Assembly (NCBI GenBank): GCA_016764415.1
Contig: JAESRY010000128.1
Location: forward strand, 1-6,043
Reading direction: 5' to 3'
Length of the DNA stretch: 6,043 nucleotides
Origin: Cycloclasticus sp.
GTDB lineage: Bacteria; Pseudomonadota; Gammaproteobacteria; Methylococcales; Cycloclasticaceae
Shown here: piece by piece, positions 5,543 to 6,043 of the stretch
Position numbering within the stretch: position 1 is the first letter of the stretch
Layout: every line of letters starts with the position of its first letter
Program-made: the position numbers and the translations under genes
The notes under the pieces: generated by a model
Databases searched by the model: none
Seen by the model: the letters and a program-made list of their open reading frames with translations, nothing else
What the model was told of the DNA's origin: nothing

Positions 5543-5660
5543 CGTTATTCTATCGGCGTTGATGTTAAGCGGATGCTCCTTAACGTTTGAGATAGAGAGA
5601 GGCAATTATACGTGTGTCAATCCTGAGCCGTGTTTTCATACACCGGAGTACGAAGCGTGA
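5532..5660 (+). CDS. Very small outer-envelope lipoprotein (42 aa)
   Basis: I start this gene at ATG 5532, which gives a basic residue at position 2-3, a hydrophobic core (ISVILSALM) and the lipobox LSGC with lipidated Cys15. The next residue is Ser, not Asp, which favours sorting to the outer membrane. The mature part is only 28 residues and contains two more cysteines (28 and 34) and three prolines. Starts further upstream would bury the signal sequence inside the chain. The gene overlaps the exported-protein gene by 11 bp in another frame and ends in a GTGA overlap with the next. Possible roles include an outer-membrane spanin subunit or a superinfection-exclusion lipoprotein; size fits neither family closely. 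Confidence 0.75.
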   Translation: MKISVILSALMLSGCSLTFEIERGNYTCVNPEPCFHTPEYEA

Positions 5661-5863
5661 GGTCTAAGCGTTTTTTGGGCTTACACCGACATAAAAGAGG
5701 CACGGAAATAATGTTTAAAAAAGACGGTATTGAAAAAACCATTGTTGTTATTGAAGATTATGGCAGTGATTTATTTGGAGCGAACTTGAAGCATGACGAT
5801 GGAAACGCAGGCTTTTACGATTTAAGCGATAAAATTTACACAGCAAATAGAGATTTATTATGA
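5657..5863 (+). CDS. Small basic-to-acidic phage protein of unknown function (68 aa)
   Basis: The preferred start is GTG at 5657, which overlaps the upstream TGA (GTGA) and has a GGAG site 9 bases before it. The product then has a basic head (RSKRFLGLHRHKRG) followed by a domain with EKTIVVIEDYGSDLFG and an acidic, aromatic end (DDGNAGFYDLSDKIYTANRDLL). An alternative ATG at 5711 would give 50 residues lacking the basic head, with AGAGG about 10 bases upstream; I cannot exclude it. No membrane segment or signal is present. I do not recognise the family. The stop overlaps an ATG at 5860 as ATGA, which looks like the intended start of the next gene. Confidence 0.65.
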   Translation: MRSKRFLGLHRHKRGTEIMFKKDGIEKTIVVIEDYGSDLFGANLKHDDGNAGFYDLSDKIYTANRDLL

Positions 5864-5880
5864 ACATATTAAACAAGCAA

Positions 5881-5886
5881 GAGGGG
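5881..5886 (+). promoter_or_regulatory. Strong purine-rich Shine-Dalgarno-like stretch
   Basis: GAGGGG lies 7 bases before an ATC at 5894 and inside the 14-codon frame that begins at ATG 5860. It is placed where a ribosome binding site for the following structural-type frame would be expected, yet no ATG, GTG or TTG follows in that frame. It could equally act as an internal stimulator of a frameshift. Confidence 0.5.
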
Positions 5887-5893
5887 TGGCGCT

Positions 5894-6043
5894 ATCTTTG
5901 CTAATCTCACACAAGAAACGTGCACCGGTACAGGTGCAACACTAGCCCTAGCAGGTGCTACAGCAGGGCATTTAGGGTTCTCATTAAGCTTTGCTGATGG
6001 GGACTTGGTATCGTATGTGGTAGCAGATTCAGCAGGAATTATT
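5894..6043 (+). CDS. Phage structural-type protein, 5' part, start unresolved (runs off window)
   Basis: From 5897 the frame reads FANLTQETCTGTGATLALAG and on through GFSLSFADGDLVSYVVADSAG to the window edge. This matches the start of a phage protein type typically opening with M-A-F-A-N/D-x-V-x-E-T followed by T-x-T-G-T-G and L-A-G-A, then a G-D-x-V-x-Y strand. It is found in structural and tail-fibre regions. The frame is open back to 5873 after a TAA at 5870, but contains no ATG, GTG or TTG before the conserved part. I set the start at ATC 5894 because it aligns with the usual methionine and lies 7 bases after GAGGGG; ATC initiation is rare. Alternatively ATG 5860 (ATGA overlap with the previous gene) is the true start and the frames join by a one-base shift or sequence error. 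The gene is real in my view; its start is not settled. Confidence 0.55.
   Translation, partial: MFANLTQETCTGTGATLALAGATAGHLGFSLSFADGDLVSYVVADSAGII

Overview
The window is a stretch of tailed-phage or prophage DNA. It holds the late head module of an HK97-fold siphovirus-type genome, and every gene I accept is on the + strand. The host is probably a Gram-negative bacterium: one gene has a type I signal peptide, the next has a lipobox, and most starts follow AGGA/AAGG-type ribosome binding sites. GC content looks moderate (below half by eye) and codon use would suit a gammaproteobacterium. That taxonomic guess is weak, and nothing shows whether this is a free phage or an integrated one.

Left part (1-3094): the 3' end of the portal gene; two small unrecognised genes, one beta-rich and one with two membrane segments; a ClpP-type (S14) head maturation protease; and an HK97-type major capsid protein with its own N-terminal scaffold-like delta domain. 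These genes overlap or nearly touch (8 bp overlap, TAATG, ATGA, 3-bp gap) and look translationally coupled. They supply the portal, the protease and its capsid substrate. A strong intrinsic terminator follows the capsid gene, with a perfect 18-bp palindrome over the capsid stop codon.

Middle (3095-4682): a 125-aa protein of a type often found beside capsid genes (decoration candidate), then a second terminator with a 12-bp stem. Next come a 60-aa membrane peptide, a 79-aa small phage protein, a 103-aa holin-like protein, a 75-aa two-membrane-segment protein and a 57-aa coiled-coil-like protein.

Right part (4683-6043): a 125-aa probable structural protein; an exported 161-aa protein with a cleavable signal peptide; a 42-aa lipoprotein overlapping it; a small charged protein of about 68 aa; and the 5' end of a phage structural-type protein. 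This last reading frame has no usual start codon in phase. An ATG 34 bases upstream opens only a 14-codon frame offset by one base. The cause could be a frameshift, an ATC start or a sequence error.

No gene recognisable as a head-tail connector, head closure or tail protein appears in the 3 kb after the capsid gene. That space is filled mainly by small membrane and exported proteins. This accessory block and the broken start at the right edge are the points most worth a second look. I see no RNA genes, CRISPR arrays, insertion sequences or attachment sites, and no intergenic stretch above 300 bases.
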